64,000 nt of DNA from Melastoma dodecandrum (taxonomy: Eukaryota; Streptophyta; Magnoliopsida; Myrtales; Melastomataceae). The notes beneath the pieces are model-generated. The model was not told the DNA's origin. It saw only the letters and a program-made list of their open reading frames with translations, and did no database searches. Made by a program: the position numbers and the translations under genes. Shown here one piece after another: positions 11,277-23,300 of the stretch. The stretch lies in the NCBI GenBank assembly GCA_029817715.1, contig JARUPY010000189.1:992001-1056000 (forward strand), written 5' to 3'. Position 1 is the stretch's first letter; each line of letters begins with the position of its first letter.

Positions 11277-12943
11277 TTCTTATGTCGGACGTGGGTTCTG
11301 AGAAGGATTTTTGGTGGGGAAGGGAAGGGAAGGGAAGGGAAGGGAAGGGCCAAGGGTTTTTGGGAACAACGGACGAGGAAAAAACGAAGAAGAAGGAGAA
11401 GAAGTAAGGGGGGGGGGGGGAAGAAGAGGGAAAAACGAAAATTTTTGGTTCTTTTGGGTTTTTAGGGTTTTGTTGGGGTTGGGGTTGGTTTCCTTTAAAT
11501 TTATTTCTCTTCTCTTGCGAATTCAAATATTCAGTAAATAAAAACTAAAAAAACAATATTCGGGGTTGAAATTGTCTTTTGCGGGGGGGGATGACGATGA
11601 TGACGACCAGGGAAAGTGATCGCGGATGTCATTTTATTTTCCTTAAATAAATAATCCTTCGACCTTATCTTTGTGTGTCTCCTTTTTAAAAAAGTTTAAT
11701 TCTAATTCCGACAATAAATAGATATACATATCTCTATATGATTTTCATCAATTAAGAGAGAGAGAGTTGATAAGAACAGATCGTACTTTTTACATTACTC
11801 CTGTAATAAAAGATGGGGGAGCGGGGATTCTCCTTTTTCTCCTAATATTTACATGATTAACTTGGAAACGCAATTATCAATGTCTCCCCCCTCTCCTCCC
11901 CAAAACCCACGCACAAGAAAATATATATAAAAAAATAAATTAGAAATTTTGAGGAGGTTTCATCGTACCCGCGACATCGATCGCCGTGTTTTATATCTCT
12001 TTTCTCCTTCTTCTTCCTTTCTTTTGGGTCCGCACTCTTCCCGCCAAATTCTTTCGGGTTTCTTTATTTCGTATTTGTTTTTTTTTAAAAAAAATTTTTG
12101 GGGAGACGTCGGAATCCAATGCGCTCCTGTTACCTATTGGGCTTTTAAGGGCCTGGGCTTTGAGCATCGATAGTGGGCCTTATGTGGCCGAGCCCAATTC
12201 CTGCGAAGAATCCCAGCCCCCCTCCTTTCCAACCCGGAATGTTCTGGAAGGAAAATCTTTTAATAGGGAGTGTTTCCCGACGACAGTTTCGTCCTTTTTG
12301 CTGCTTGGATTCGGATTCGCTGTTTGTTTGTCCTCCCAGGTCCAGAGACCCCCCATCACGACTCCGACGGCGATCTCCATTCCCTCTCGAACCACCCCCC
12401 CCCTTTTTGCGTCCTTGCATCGCGTGATACTTTTATCCGTTCCCGGGTAGGGATCTTGCTTCTCGTCTTGTGGGTTTTGGGTTTTTTGTTTCCTTTCACG
12501 TGGAAGGTGCCGCCTTTTTTGTGCTGCAATCCTCGGCTCAGGCTGGGATCGGGAATCCGTGTGTTAGGTTGTTGTTTTGTTCGTTTTGCTTATTGACGAT
12601 CTTCCCGGATGGGTGGACGACGCGTTCTTCCCCGGGGGGGGGGGGGCGTGAATCGGACCGATTTTTCGATTTTGGGAGATTATTTGGTTTTGAGTATGAT
12701 CATTGTTGATTAAGGTTTCTGCGATCAGGTAGTCTGTGGGCGTTTTTCTGTTGACCCAATGCCCGGAATCTCTGATTTCCTTTTTGGATTTTGGTTGTCG
12801 TTTTGGTCTCTGCAGACTGTTTGATTGGTTGATTTGTCGGGATGGATGTTAGAACTGAAACCCTGTGATTTGCAGTCGTAGGTTTGTTATGATCGGTTAT
12901 TGGTTGGAATTCTTAAGAAGATATTAAGCTCAAGCGCTAGGCA
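11277..12943. promoter_or_regulatory. Divergent promoter/5'UTR interval between KRP and DeSI genes
   Basis: The KRP gene leaves to the left and the DeSI-like gene to the right. Next to KRP lies a tandem (GGGAA)n/(TTCCC)n tract at about 11319-11348, probably inside its 5' leader, and a G run at 11409-11420. On the DeSI side, GGGCCT/TGGGCC-type motifs cluster at about 12135-12190, like site II elements of housekeeping genes. The 12.2-12.94 kb stretch reads like a 5'UTR with a leader intron. No start before 12944 gives a protein of the family. Confidence 0.55.
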
Positions 12944-14150
12944 ATGGCTGAGGTAATGAGAAGAAGCATTTCATCAGCTCCTTGATGTTTGATTTGGGGA
13001 CAAGCTCTTTTCTCGTAAAAAACTGATGGGTAAAACACAAGTCGTTGCAGGAGGGTCACAGGGTTACATTGAACGTGTATGACCTGAGCCAGGGTCTTGC
13101 TTCGACGCTCTCCACGTCATTTCTTGGTAAAGCAATAGAAGGAATATGGTAAGGAGCAGCCTTAGTGCAAGCTCGTCATATTGCATGTTTCGTTTTTTTC
13201 GTTTCATGCCTCTCTTTTGGGTTGATGCTTCCCCGCTACTGAGGTGTAATAGTTCAATGAGCTCTGTGATTCTTGTTGTCTCATTTTCGATGCACTGATG
13301 CTGGATAACTCGGGAGATAGACATTAATCGTGTTCTGCTGCTTGGTTTGCCAGGCACACCGGAGTTGTCGTTTATGGCAACGAATACTATTTCGGGGGAG
13401 GTATCCAGCACAGTCCTGTGGGGAAAACACCCTATGGTGTTCCTCTTCGGGTTGTGGACCTTGGCATAACCCATGTGCCAAAGGACGTCTTTGAGATGTA
13501 CCTGCAGGAAATTAGTCCTCGTTACACTGCTGAAACATACAGTCTGCTTACTCACAACTGTAACAACTTCAGCAACGAGGTTGCCCAGTTTTTAGTGGGT
13601 GCATCGATCCCTGATTACATCTTGCAGCTCCCGAATGAAGTCATGAGCAGTCCAATGGGTTCTTTGATACGTGAGTCTTCCTCTACTGTTTGTGATTTCT
13701 CGCTCATTTCGAGCTTGCATCGGGTGTGACGAGTCATTGTTTTGGGTGTTCCCTACAGTGCCTATGATCCAAAATCTGGAGATGACGCTCAGATCCGGAG
13801 CGGTTCCTCAGGTTCCACAATTTAGGCCTCCTCCCGTTACTCCCAAGCCTTCGACTGCTATACCGGCTGCACCGATGAAGAAATCTGAAACAGACAATGG
13901 GGATAAGAAAGTGGTGACGGAAGAGCAGAAAATTCCATCAACGGCGCCTCCTTCCATGCCTGGGAAGGCAGAGGGCGTTTCTAGAGATCCGCTTGGGGAT
14001 GCTCGAAGCAAGGTGCAGGAGGAGATAATGGCCGAATTTGCCACAATCATGGCCAGTGGAACATTACGAGCAAGTGAAGCTGCTGCCCTTGCAACGAGAA
14101 GGGTCATGCAAAGATATGGCAATTCAAATGTGGCTGCTCAGACGAGCTAG
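12944..14150 (+). CDS. PPPDE/DeSI-type thiol isopeptidase (At3g07090-like)
   Basis: Four exons, 12944-12952, 13051-13148, 13354-13670 and 13759-14150, give a 271-aa protein starting MAE-EGHRVTLNVYDLSQG. The first exon encodes only three residues. The PPPDE papain-like fold covers roughly residues 5-150. The likely catalytic pair is His in IWHTGVVVYGNEYYFGGG and Cys in LTHNCNNFSNEV. The family's human members (DeSI-1/2) remove SUMO or ubiquitin; the plant substrates are not known to me. The C-terminal 120 residues are Pro-rich, then a predicted helix (about residues 225-260). Length and sequence fit At3g07090 (265 aa from memory). It ends 235 bp from the end of the transporter gene on the other strand (tail to tail). 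Confidence 0.93.
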
Positions 14151-14384
14151 AGCCTAGCTCCATTTGTTTCCTTCTGAAATGGGCATTGTGTCTGAGATGA
14201 GCATTTCATCTCAAATTCTGAAACTGTCTGATTTAACTCGAACATAAAATTTAATGAATGAATTTGGGGCTAACCTATGCAAAGAATTTACACCAACAAT
14301 GCAAAATTTTAAATTCCTACTGCTTGAAACATTGATGGAAACGAATATGACGAGTGCACCCCCAAAACAGTTTGTCAATCTTTG

Positions 14385-17300
14385 TTATGAAACAGCAACC
14401 AAGTTTCGGCAATCCGAGGCATTTTCTACTTCCAGATGCTCATTTTCTGCCGCATCTGGTTCTTTGGCCTGACCAAGCACATTGGAAGGCATGTTGATGC
14501 CGGCGAAACCAAGCATGACTCCGAGAGCCCCCAGATAATCCAGAAGATGAGGGGCGTGGCCAGTAAGAGTATCGACAATGGCGGCCACTGGGACTTGGAT
14601 TGTTAGACCAGCCGTTGCAACAGTGGTGGTGGTCAGAAGAACAGCCTTGGCCCATAGGTAATCGCTTAGAACATTGTCGAGCAAGCCTGGACAAAAAATG
14701 GTGCAATGAGTACGGAAAATGGAAATGTGCATGCCAATCTAAAATCTGGGTGCAAGATAAAAAGGCAGTGATATTTGCAACCCAATATGTGCTTTCGAAC
14801 TCGACCATTGACCACGCTTGTCGAAGGCGGCAAATTAATTACTCTCACAAACCTAACTAACTCGTAGATAGGGCAAGTAGAGGTCGTTCCCACAGAGAAT
14901 CAACAGAGAAGAATTCCTAACGATCGCACGTTTAACAAATTCGAGGTCAAGTCAAACAAGATTAAATTGAGAGTAAAACTGAAAAAAAGAGTGCAGATAA
15001 CAATGATTAAATCAATTAATAAAAGCCTAGGACTATCAATTTCCCCTAACGAATTATCTAACTCGTTCATTCCTTTCTCCAGTTATCAAATTCTTAAGTT
15101 ACTAACCTAGGGTTCGTATATCTCTTTACGCCTCTCCCGAGTGCTCTAAAGACGTATTCCCTGTATCGAGCTAATCACTCTATTCCTAGGCAATTAACTA
15201 GTGGGAACCCATTATGCAACAACCCTAAATGGCTACCTAAGGCAATCAGGTATATTCCTATCCTTCTCGCTAATTAGCTCCGTTTTCCAACGAGACGCTA
15301 ACTTAGGCTATTCAATCCACGGCTTAACCTAAACAACTTTTCCAAGCCCGAATAGGTCTCCAGTTCAAATTAATTGGTGATCAGTCAATCAACCGCATTA
15401 AGAACAAGATATGAATAAGTAACCACACGAATTCGCATAACACGGAGAAAAGGAATTCACTCGTTAGATAAAATCGCTAGGTTCCATTGAAGTCCTAGAA
15501 AACGAAATTAGTTCATAACGTAGAAGAAATTCAACTCAAATTCAAAAGAAAAAGAGAGAGCGACATAATAATCAAAGAGGGGCAAGAAAAGAAAAACGCC
15601 CTCTCGAATCCTCCGATCCGAGAAGTAGTCGCCTAGTCTTGATCTCCGCTTCAACCCTAGCCGTCTCCGAGTTGAATGTCTCCTCCGTTCTTCACCAAAA
15701 GAAAAGACTCTAAAAGCCAAAGGGAAGGTGTTCTTAGAGTTACCTCTAAAACTAGGATATATAGATCCCCTAGAAAATATTTCCTAAGATTCTCCAAATC
15801 TAGGCAATATTTCTAGGGAGAATAAAATAAAATAAAATCTAAAACTACCAACTAAATCACTAGTTGATCCTCTATATCTCCATAATGCAGTCTTAGGAAG
15901 ACTTGAAGACTCCTCAAGCGGTTAGCCTTCAAAACTCGCAAGAAAGCTTCGTCAGCTACAGAACCTCCAGGGACGCGTCCCTGAGATCTGAAGGACGCGT
16001 CCCTCAGCTCTCTGTCCATTGTTCGCTCCTCTTCGCTTTTCTTCGTCCGAGCTTCAAAATCTCCTTCATTTTCCTGCATTAACACATGACAAACCAAGAG
16101 GCATCAACAAGATAACCGAGTCGAGACGAAATAGAAACAAAAACTAAGAAAATAACAAAGATCGACTTAAAATAAAACTAAACTAAAAATGACTCAAATC
16201 CTACCAAATCTCTATCAATACTCGTCCGACTAACCACATAAAGCCTCGTTAAGGATACGAAATAACCCTACTTTCACAGAGTTATCACACCCCCAAACCT
16301 ACAATTTGCTAGTCCTCGAGCAAATGAAAAGAGATAAACACCAAGATAACTCTTCAGCAATACCCCACTCAATCCAATCTGAGCAACCCTCTTTCTATTC
16401 TCAGCTATACACATGCTCACTTCCGTTGGTCGAGTCATTTGTCAATAAAAACCATTCAATTTTTGATCAAACTTCACAGAAATGTTCACAACGATCAACT
16501 CGGTATGTCATATAGTGAACTCAACAATAAAAGACTTCCAATAAAACATATTAGACCGGCACTTCGTAGAAAACCAACCGAACACTAATCATCCACTCGT
16601 CCTCAGGATTCTAAACCATTTTTTCTTTTGTTTTTTTTTCCGGAGGGACGCGTCCTTCAAAATGGAGGATGCGTCCTCCATGGTTCTGTAAGATTGCAGA
16701 ATGCCCGAGGTCGCGTCCTTGGCTGTGAGGGACGCGTCCTTGAATTTTCTACAAAATAAAACAAAAATTGTCAATAAAAAGATGAACTTATGCAAAAAAT
16801 AACAATGAAAATGAAAAAGTAAACTCGGGTTGCCTCCCGAGAAGCGCTTGATTTATAGTCATCAGCTTGACTCTCTTCTCGTTTTCAAGGCTCTTTCAAG
16901 TTAATCGATGATGTTTCCCGTTCAAAGCTTCCCCGATAATGTTTTAGCCGTTGTCCATTTACCTTGAATATCCTTCCAGAACTCTCTTCTAAAACATCTA
17001 CGGCTCCATATGAGAATACCTCAACAACTCGAAAAGGGCCCGACCATCGCGATTTCAGTTTCCCAGGGAATAATTTGAGTCGGGAGTTGAATAACAATAC
17101 CAATTGGCCTGGCTCGAAGTGTCTGGGCAATATCTTACCATCATGCCATTTCTTTGTCCTATCCTTGTACACTCTTGCACTGTCATATGCCTGCAACCGA
17201 AGTTCATCGAGCTCGTTCAATTGAAGTAGTCGTCTCCCACCGGCTTCTTCGAGATTTAAGTTCAACTTTTTCAGAGCCCAATATGCCTTGTGCTCGAGTT

Positions 17301-20300
17301 CCACCGGAAGGTGACATGCCTTGCCAAAGACCATTCTGTATGGTGACATCCCAATTGGATTTTTATATGCTGTCCTGTATGCCCACAATGCATCGTCTAA
17401 CTTCGTCGACCAATCCTTTCTCGTTGGACATACTGTTTTCTCTAGAATCCGCTTGATTTCCCGATTAGAAACTTCGACTTGCCCGCTCGTTTGTGGATGA
17501 TATGCTGTAGCTATCTTGTGCTTTATCCCATACTTCTTCAGGAGTTGATCAAAATAGCGGTTGCAGAAGTGCGTCCCTTCGTCGCTTATGATAGCGCGTG
17601 GTGTGCCAAATCGAGTAAAAATCTGCTTTTTCAAAAACTTGCACACGACTTTAGAATCATTAGAAGGCAAAGCTACTGCTTCCACCCACTTTGACACATA
17701 ATCAACAGCCATAAGGATGTACTTATTATTAAATGATGAAATAAAGGGACCCATGAAATCGATACCCCACACATCGAATAGCTCAACTTCAAGGATGCCT
17801 TGCAACGGCATCTCGTGTCTCTTGCTGATGTTTCCCACACGTTGACACCTGTCACAAGATGCAACAAAATTATATGAATCCTTGAAAAGAGTTGGCCAAT
17901 AGAATCCTGATTGTAGAACTTTAGCCGCTGTTCGATCTCCTCCAAAGTGTCCACCATAGGGTGACGAGTGACAATGTTCGAGGATGCCTTTGATTTCTTC
18001 CTCTGGCACACATCTCCTGATAACTTGATCAGCACAATGCTTAAAGAGAAACGGTTCATCCCACATGTAATAACGTACATCATGCAAAAATTTCTTCTTT
18101 TGTTGAGGAGTAAAGTCGGAGGGAATATGGTTAGAAACAATATAATTCACAAAGTCGGCATACCAAGGGCACGCCAAATCATTCACAGCAAACAATTGTT
18201 CATCAGGGAATGATTCATTAATTAGCATATGGTCAGGAGATGAAGTCGCATTTTCTAACCTCGATAAATGATCCGCAACTTGGTTTTCGGATCCTTTTCT
18301 GTCCCTAATTTCAAGATCAAACTCTTGTAAAAGAAGAACCCACCTGATGAGCCTTGGCTTTGCCTCTTTCTTTGAGATCAAGTACTTGATGGCAGAATGG
18401 TCAGTGAAAACAATAACTTTCGTACCAACAAGATAACTACGAAATTTATCAAAGGCATAGACAATCGCAAGCAACTCTTTTTCTGTGGTAGTGTAATTTA
18501 CCTGAGTATCATCAAGAGTTCGACTTGCATAGTAAATGACATGAAATACCTTATTCACTCGTTGTCCTAGAACGGCTCCGACCGCGTAATCGCTTGCATC
18601 ACACATTAGCTCAAATGGTAAATTCCAATCAGGTGCAATAACTATAGGGGCAGAAATTAACCTTTGCTTGAGCTCGTTGAAGGCACTAAGGCAGTCATCA
18701 TCGAAAATAAAGGACCTGTCCTTTTCTAAGAGATTGCAAAGTGGCTTGGAAATTTTGGAAAAGTCCTTGATAAATCTTCTGTAAAATCCTGCGTGTCCAA
18801 GAAAACTCCGGATTGCTTTGACTGATGTTGGTGGCGGCAACTTCTCGATCGTTTCTATCTTTGCTCGATCCACTTCAATCCCCTTGTTTGATATCCTGTG
18901 TCCAAGAACAATACCCTCTCGAACCATAAAATGGCATTTTTCCCAATTTAAAATAAGGTTTGTTTCTTCACAGCGTTTCAGCACACGAGCTAAATTTGTC
19001 AAGCAATCATCAAAAGACATCCCAAAGATGGAAAAATCATCCATAAAAACTTCAAGGCACTGCTCAACCATATCAGTGAAAATAGACATCATGCATCTCT
19101 GAAACGTAGCTGGGGCATTACATAGACCAAAAGGCATTCGACGAAAAGCAAACGTACCATACGGGCATGTAAAAGTAGTCTTTTCTTGATCTTCTGCTGC
19201 TATGGCAATTTGGTTATATCCAGAATAACCATCTAGAAAACAGTAAAATCCTTTACCTGCCAGGCGATCCAACATTTGATCTATAAACGGAAGTGGGAAG
19301 TGATCCTTTCTTGTGGCTTTATTCAACTTCCTATAATCCATGCAAACTCGCCAACCAGTCACCGTACGCGTGGGAATGAGCTCATTCTTTTCGTTGGAGA
19401 CAACGGTCATCCCACCTTTCTTAGGTACACACTGCACAGGACTCACCCAAGAACTGTCAGAAATCGGGTATATTATACCTGCATCAAGCCATTTGATGAT
19501 TTCCTTCTTGACTACTTCCTTCATGTTCGGGTTGAGTCGTCGTTGATTCTCCACCGAAACCTTATGATTTTCTTCTAGCAAAATCTTGTGCATGCAAATT
19601 GATGGACTGATACCTCGAATATCAGCAATTGTCCACCCTAATGCTCGTTTATATTCCCTCAAGACTCGAAGTAATTTCTCTTCCTGTGTCATTGTTAGTG
19701 CCGACGAAATAATAATGGGTAGAGTTTCATTACTTCCAAGATATGCATACCTCAGGTGTTCAGGTAATGGTTTCAGCTCTAATTGGGGTGGTTCTTCAAT
19801 AGATGGTTTCATCGGATTATGCGGCCTCTCCAAGGTTTCAAAATGCGCCCCTCTTAACATGTGTGGTGCTGCATCCATTGCTGTTATCACTTCTTGTACT
19901 TCTTCATTGTCGGATGACGTTGAGTTCATTGCAATTTCAAGTGGATCCTCATATGGAATCTCTGTAGAGTACCTGCTCAAAACATCTTCAATCAGAAAGC
20001 ATTCATCAATTTCATTCGGGCACTTCAGCGATTTTAAAACATTAAATGTCACCTCCTCATCATTAACCCGAATGGTTAGTTCACCTTTTTGAACATCAAT
20101 GAGGGCTCTACCTGTTGCCAAGAATGGTCTCCCTAAAATGATGGGGATATTTTTATCTTCCTCAAAATCTAAAACTACAAAATCCGCTGGAAAGATAAAT
20201 TTATCCACTTTAACAAGCACATCTTCAACAATACCCCTAGGATATGTTATTGATCTATCAGCTAACTGCAATGTCACAGACGTAGGTTTCACTTCCCCCA

Positions 20301-23300
20301 AACCTAACTCATGGTATACAGATAAAGGCATAAGATTAATACTTGCGCCAAGATCACACAGAGCCTTACCATTGAATTGCGAACCAATAGTGCAAGGGAT
20401 AGTGAAACTACCTGGATCCTTTAGCTTAGGAGGAAGTTTTCGTTGCAATATGGCACTACATTCCTCCGTTAGTGCTACGGTTTCAAACTCACCTAACCTT
20501 CTTTTCTTCGATAGGATGTCCTTCATGAACTTGACGTAGCTCGGCATCTGCTCAAGAGCTTCTGCAAAAGGAATGTTAATATGGAGTTTCTTAAACACGT
20601 CGAGAAACTTACGGAATTGGGCTTCATCATGCTTCTTTGCTCTTTGAGGGAATGGAAGTGGTGGTCGTTCTATCTTCCCCATGTTGGGTATTATCCAAGT
20701 GGGACGATGTGGTTGATCAGTTGGGGGAAGGACACGTCCTTCAGTTGGCAGGGTCGCGTCCTTCTGCGTTGCTTCTTCCACAGAATGTTCAGGGACGCGT
20801 CCCTCAAATTCGGAGGACGCGTCCTTCACGGTTCTGTGAAAATTCTGAAGTTCCTGATCTCGTCTTTTGTTCAGCTTGGATGTGTTCGCCTCCTCATCGA
20901 TTGGCTCTCGTGGAAGATCACTAATCTCACTTGACTTTTTATTGTCACTCGACCGAATCTTTGGTGGTACTTCTTCAAGTGCTCGGCCGTTTCTCAAAGT
21001 TACTGCTTTAACATATTCTCGTGGATTGACCTCAGTATCACTTGGCAACCCTCCTTGTTGACGCGAGTTCAAGGCTTGAGCGAGCTGACTGACTTGATTC
21101 TCCAAGTTCCTTATTGATGCTGTTTGATTCTTTATTATGGCATCTTGATTCGCCATGTACTTATCTTGATTCGCCATGTACTTCGTCATCAAATCCTCAA
21201 AATTCGTCTTTTTTTCTAGTTCTGGGGCTTTGGGTTGCTGAAATCCCGGAGGTTGCGTTGCTCGATGATCCATTGTTTGTTGCTCTTTCCAAGAAAAGTT
21301 AGGATGGTTCCTCCACCCCGGATTATACGTGTTGGAATAGGGATTGTTCCTTTGATTTCCAATAAAATTAGCCTCTACCATGCTTGCAGAATATTGATCT
21401 GTTATATGTCCACCACCGCAGATATCACATCCTCTAGTTGTACTCTGGATGGACTGTACATTCACCGACTCAAACTTCTTGGCCAACGCCGATATCTGCG
21501 CTTGAATAGATGTGAGTGCATCCAGTTCATGAGCACCCGAAACTTTTCTACCACTTATTCGGTCGAACGATTGACTCGGTACACATGTTCTCCTCATAGT
21601 CTCCAAAAGCTCCCTTCCTTCTACGTATGATTTTCGTAGGAATGATCCGTTCGATGCTAAGTTGAGGTCCTTGCGCGATGTTTCTGACAACCCATTGTAA
21701 AAAGCTTCCAATTGTCGCCATCCCGGTAGATCATGATATGGGCACTGAATTAATAAATTTTTGAAGCGCTCCCAAGCCTCCACAAAAGTTTCTGTCTCAT
21801 GTTGCTTGAATGTGCAGATTTCATTCCTCATGTGGGATATCTTGGATGGCGGGAAATATTGATCTAGGAATGCTTCTTCCATCTGTTCCCAGGTACTGAT
21901 TGATCCAGCCGGTAGCGAGTTCAGCCAACTCCATGCTCTATCCTTCAAGGAGAAGGGAAATAACTTTAATCGAACTGCATCTTGTGGCACTCCGTTTTGC
22001 CTGAAACTGTCGCAAATGCTTAAGAACTTGCTCAAATGCTCATGCGGATCCTCAATCGCTGACCCTCGAAACATCACTGAATTCTGAATCATCTGAATCA
22101 CCGATGTCTTTATCTCATAGTCCCGAGCTTGTATCGCAGGCGCAACGATGCAGAACCGGTTAATGTGAGGTTTTGCTGAAGTGAATTCCACCATCGGCCT
22201 GTTATCAATGTCCTGTTGACCCTCGTTCTGCTGAGGTAGAATTAGGTTTCCGTCCATGTTGCTTTGTTGTGCACTAGCTTTCTCACGAACCAGTCTATGG
22301 AAAGTCCTTTCGATTTCAGGATCAAAAGGAAGAATTTCTGTACTTCGAGTTCGTCGCATGCACCTAATGTTAAAAATATCAAAAGAAATAAGTGAGAAAA
22401 TTAAACAACTTCAACGTCAAATAGATAAACGTGATGACAGTAGAAAATAAATTTCTCCAAATTGATTCCCCGGCAGCGGCGCCAAAATTTGACCACGCTT
22501 GTCGAAGGCGGCAAATTAAATACTCTCACAAACCTAACTAACTTGTAGATAGGGCAAGTAGAGGTCGTTCCCACAGAGAATCAACAGAGAAAAATTCCTA
22601 ACGATCGCACGTTTAACAATTTCGAGGTCAAGTCAAACAAGATTGAATTGAGAGTAAAACTGAAAAAAGAGAGTGCAAATAACGATGATTAAATCAATTA
22701 ATAAAAGCCTAGGACTATCAATTTCCCCTAACGAATTATCTAACTCGTTCCTTCCTTTCTCCAGTTATCAAATTCTTAAGTTACTAACCTAGGGTTCGTA
22801 TATCTCTTTACGCCTCTCCCGAGTGCTCTAAAGACGTATTCCCTGTATCGAGCTAATCACTCTATTCCTAGGCAATTAACTAGTGGGAACCCATTATGCA
22901 ACAACCCTAAATGGCTACCTAAGGCAATCAGGTATATTCCTATCCTTCTCGCTAATTAGCTCCGTTTTCCAACGAGACGCTAACTTAGGCTATTCAATCC
23001 ACGGCTTAACCTAAACAACTTTTCCAAGCTCGAATAGGTCTCCAGTTCAAATTAATTGGTGATCAGTCAATCAACCGCATTAAGAACAAGATATGAATAA
23101 GTAACAACACGAATTCGCATAACACGGAGAAAAGGAATTCACTCGTTAGATAAAATCGCTAGGTTCCATTGAAGTCCTAGAAAACGAAATTAGTTCATAA
23201 CGTAGAAGAAATTCAACTCAAATTCAAAAGAAAAAGAGAGCGACATAATAATCAAAGAGGGGCAAGAAAAGAAAAACGCCCTCTCGAATCCTCCGATCCG

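Noticed and set aside
10859..11353. 164-codon Pro/Ser-rich frame overlapping KRP exon 1
   Set aside because: Shifted reading of KRP exon 1 and its leader; the KRP frame carries the family motifs.
15852..16097. 81-codon frame present in both LTRs
   Set aside because: Not called as a gene: it is U3 sequence, and its likeness to the Gag-spacer peptide is explained by the shared palindrome module. Kept as part of the palindrome finding.
15971..16739. Spaced palindromes as a CRISPR array
   Set aside because: Plant nuclear DNA, too few and too short units, inside a retroelement.
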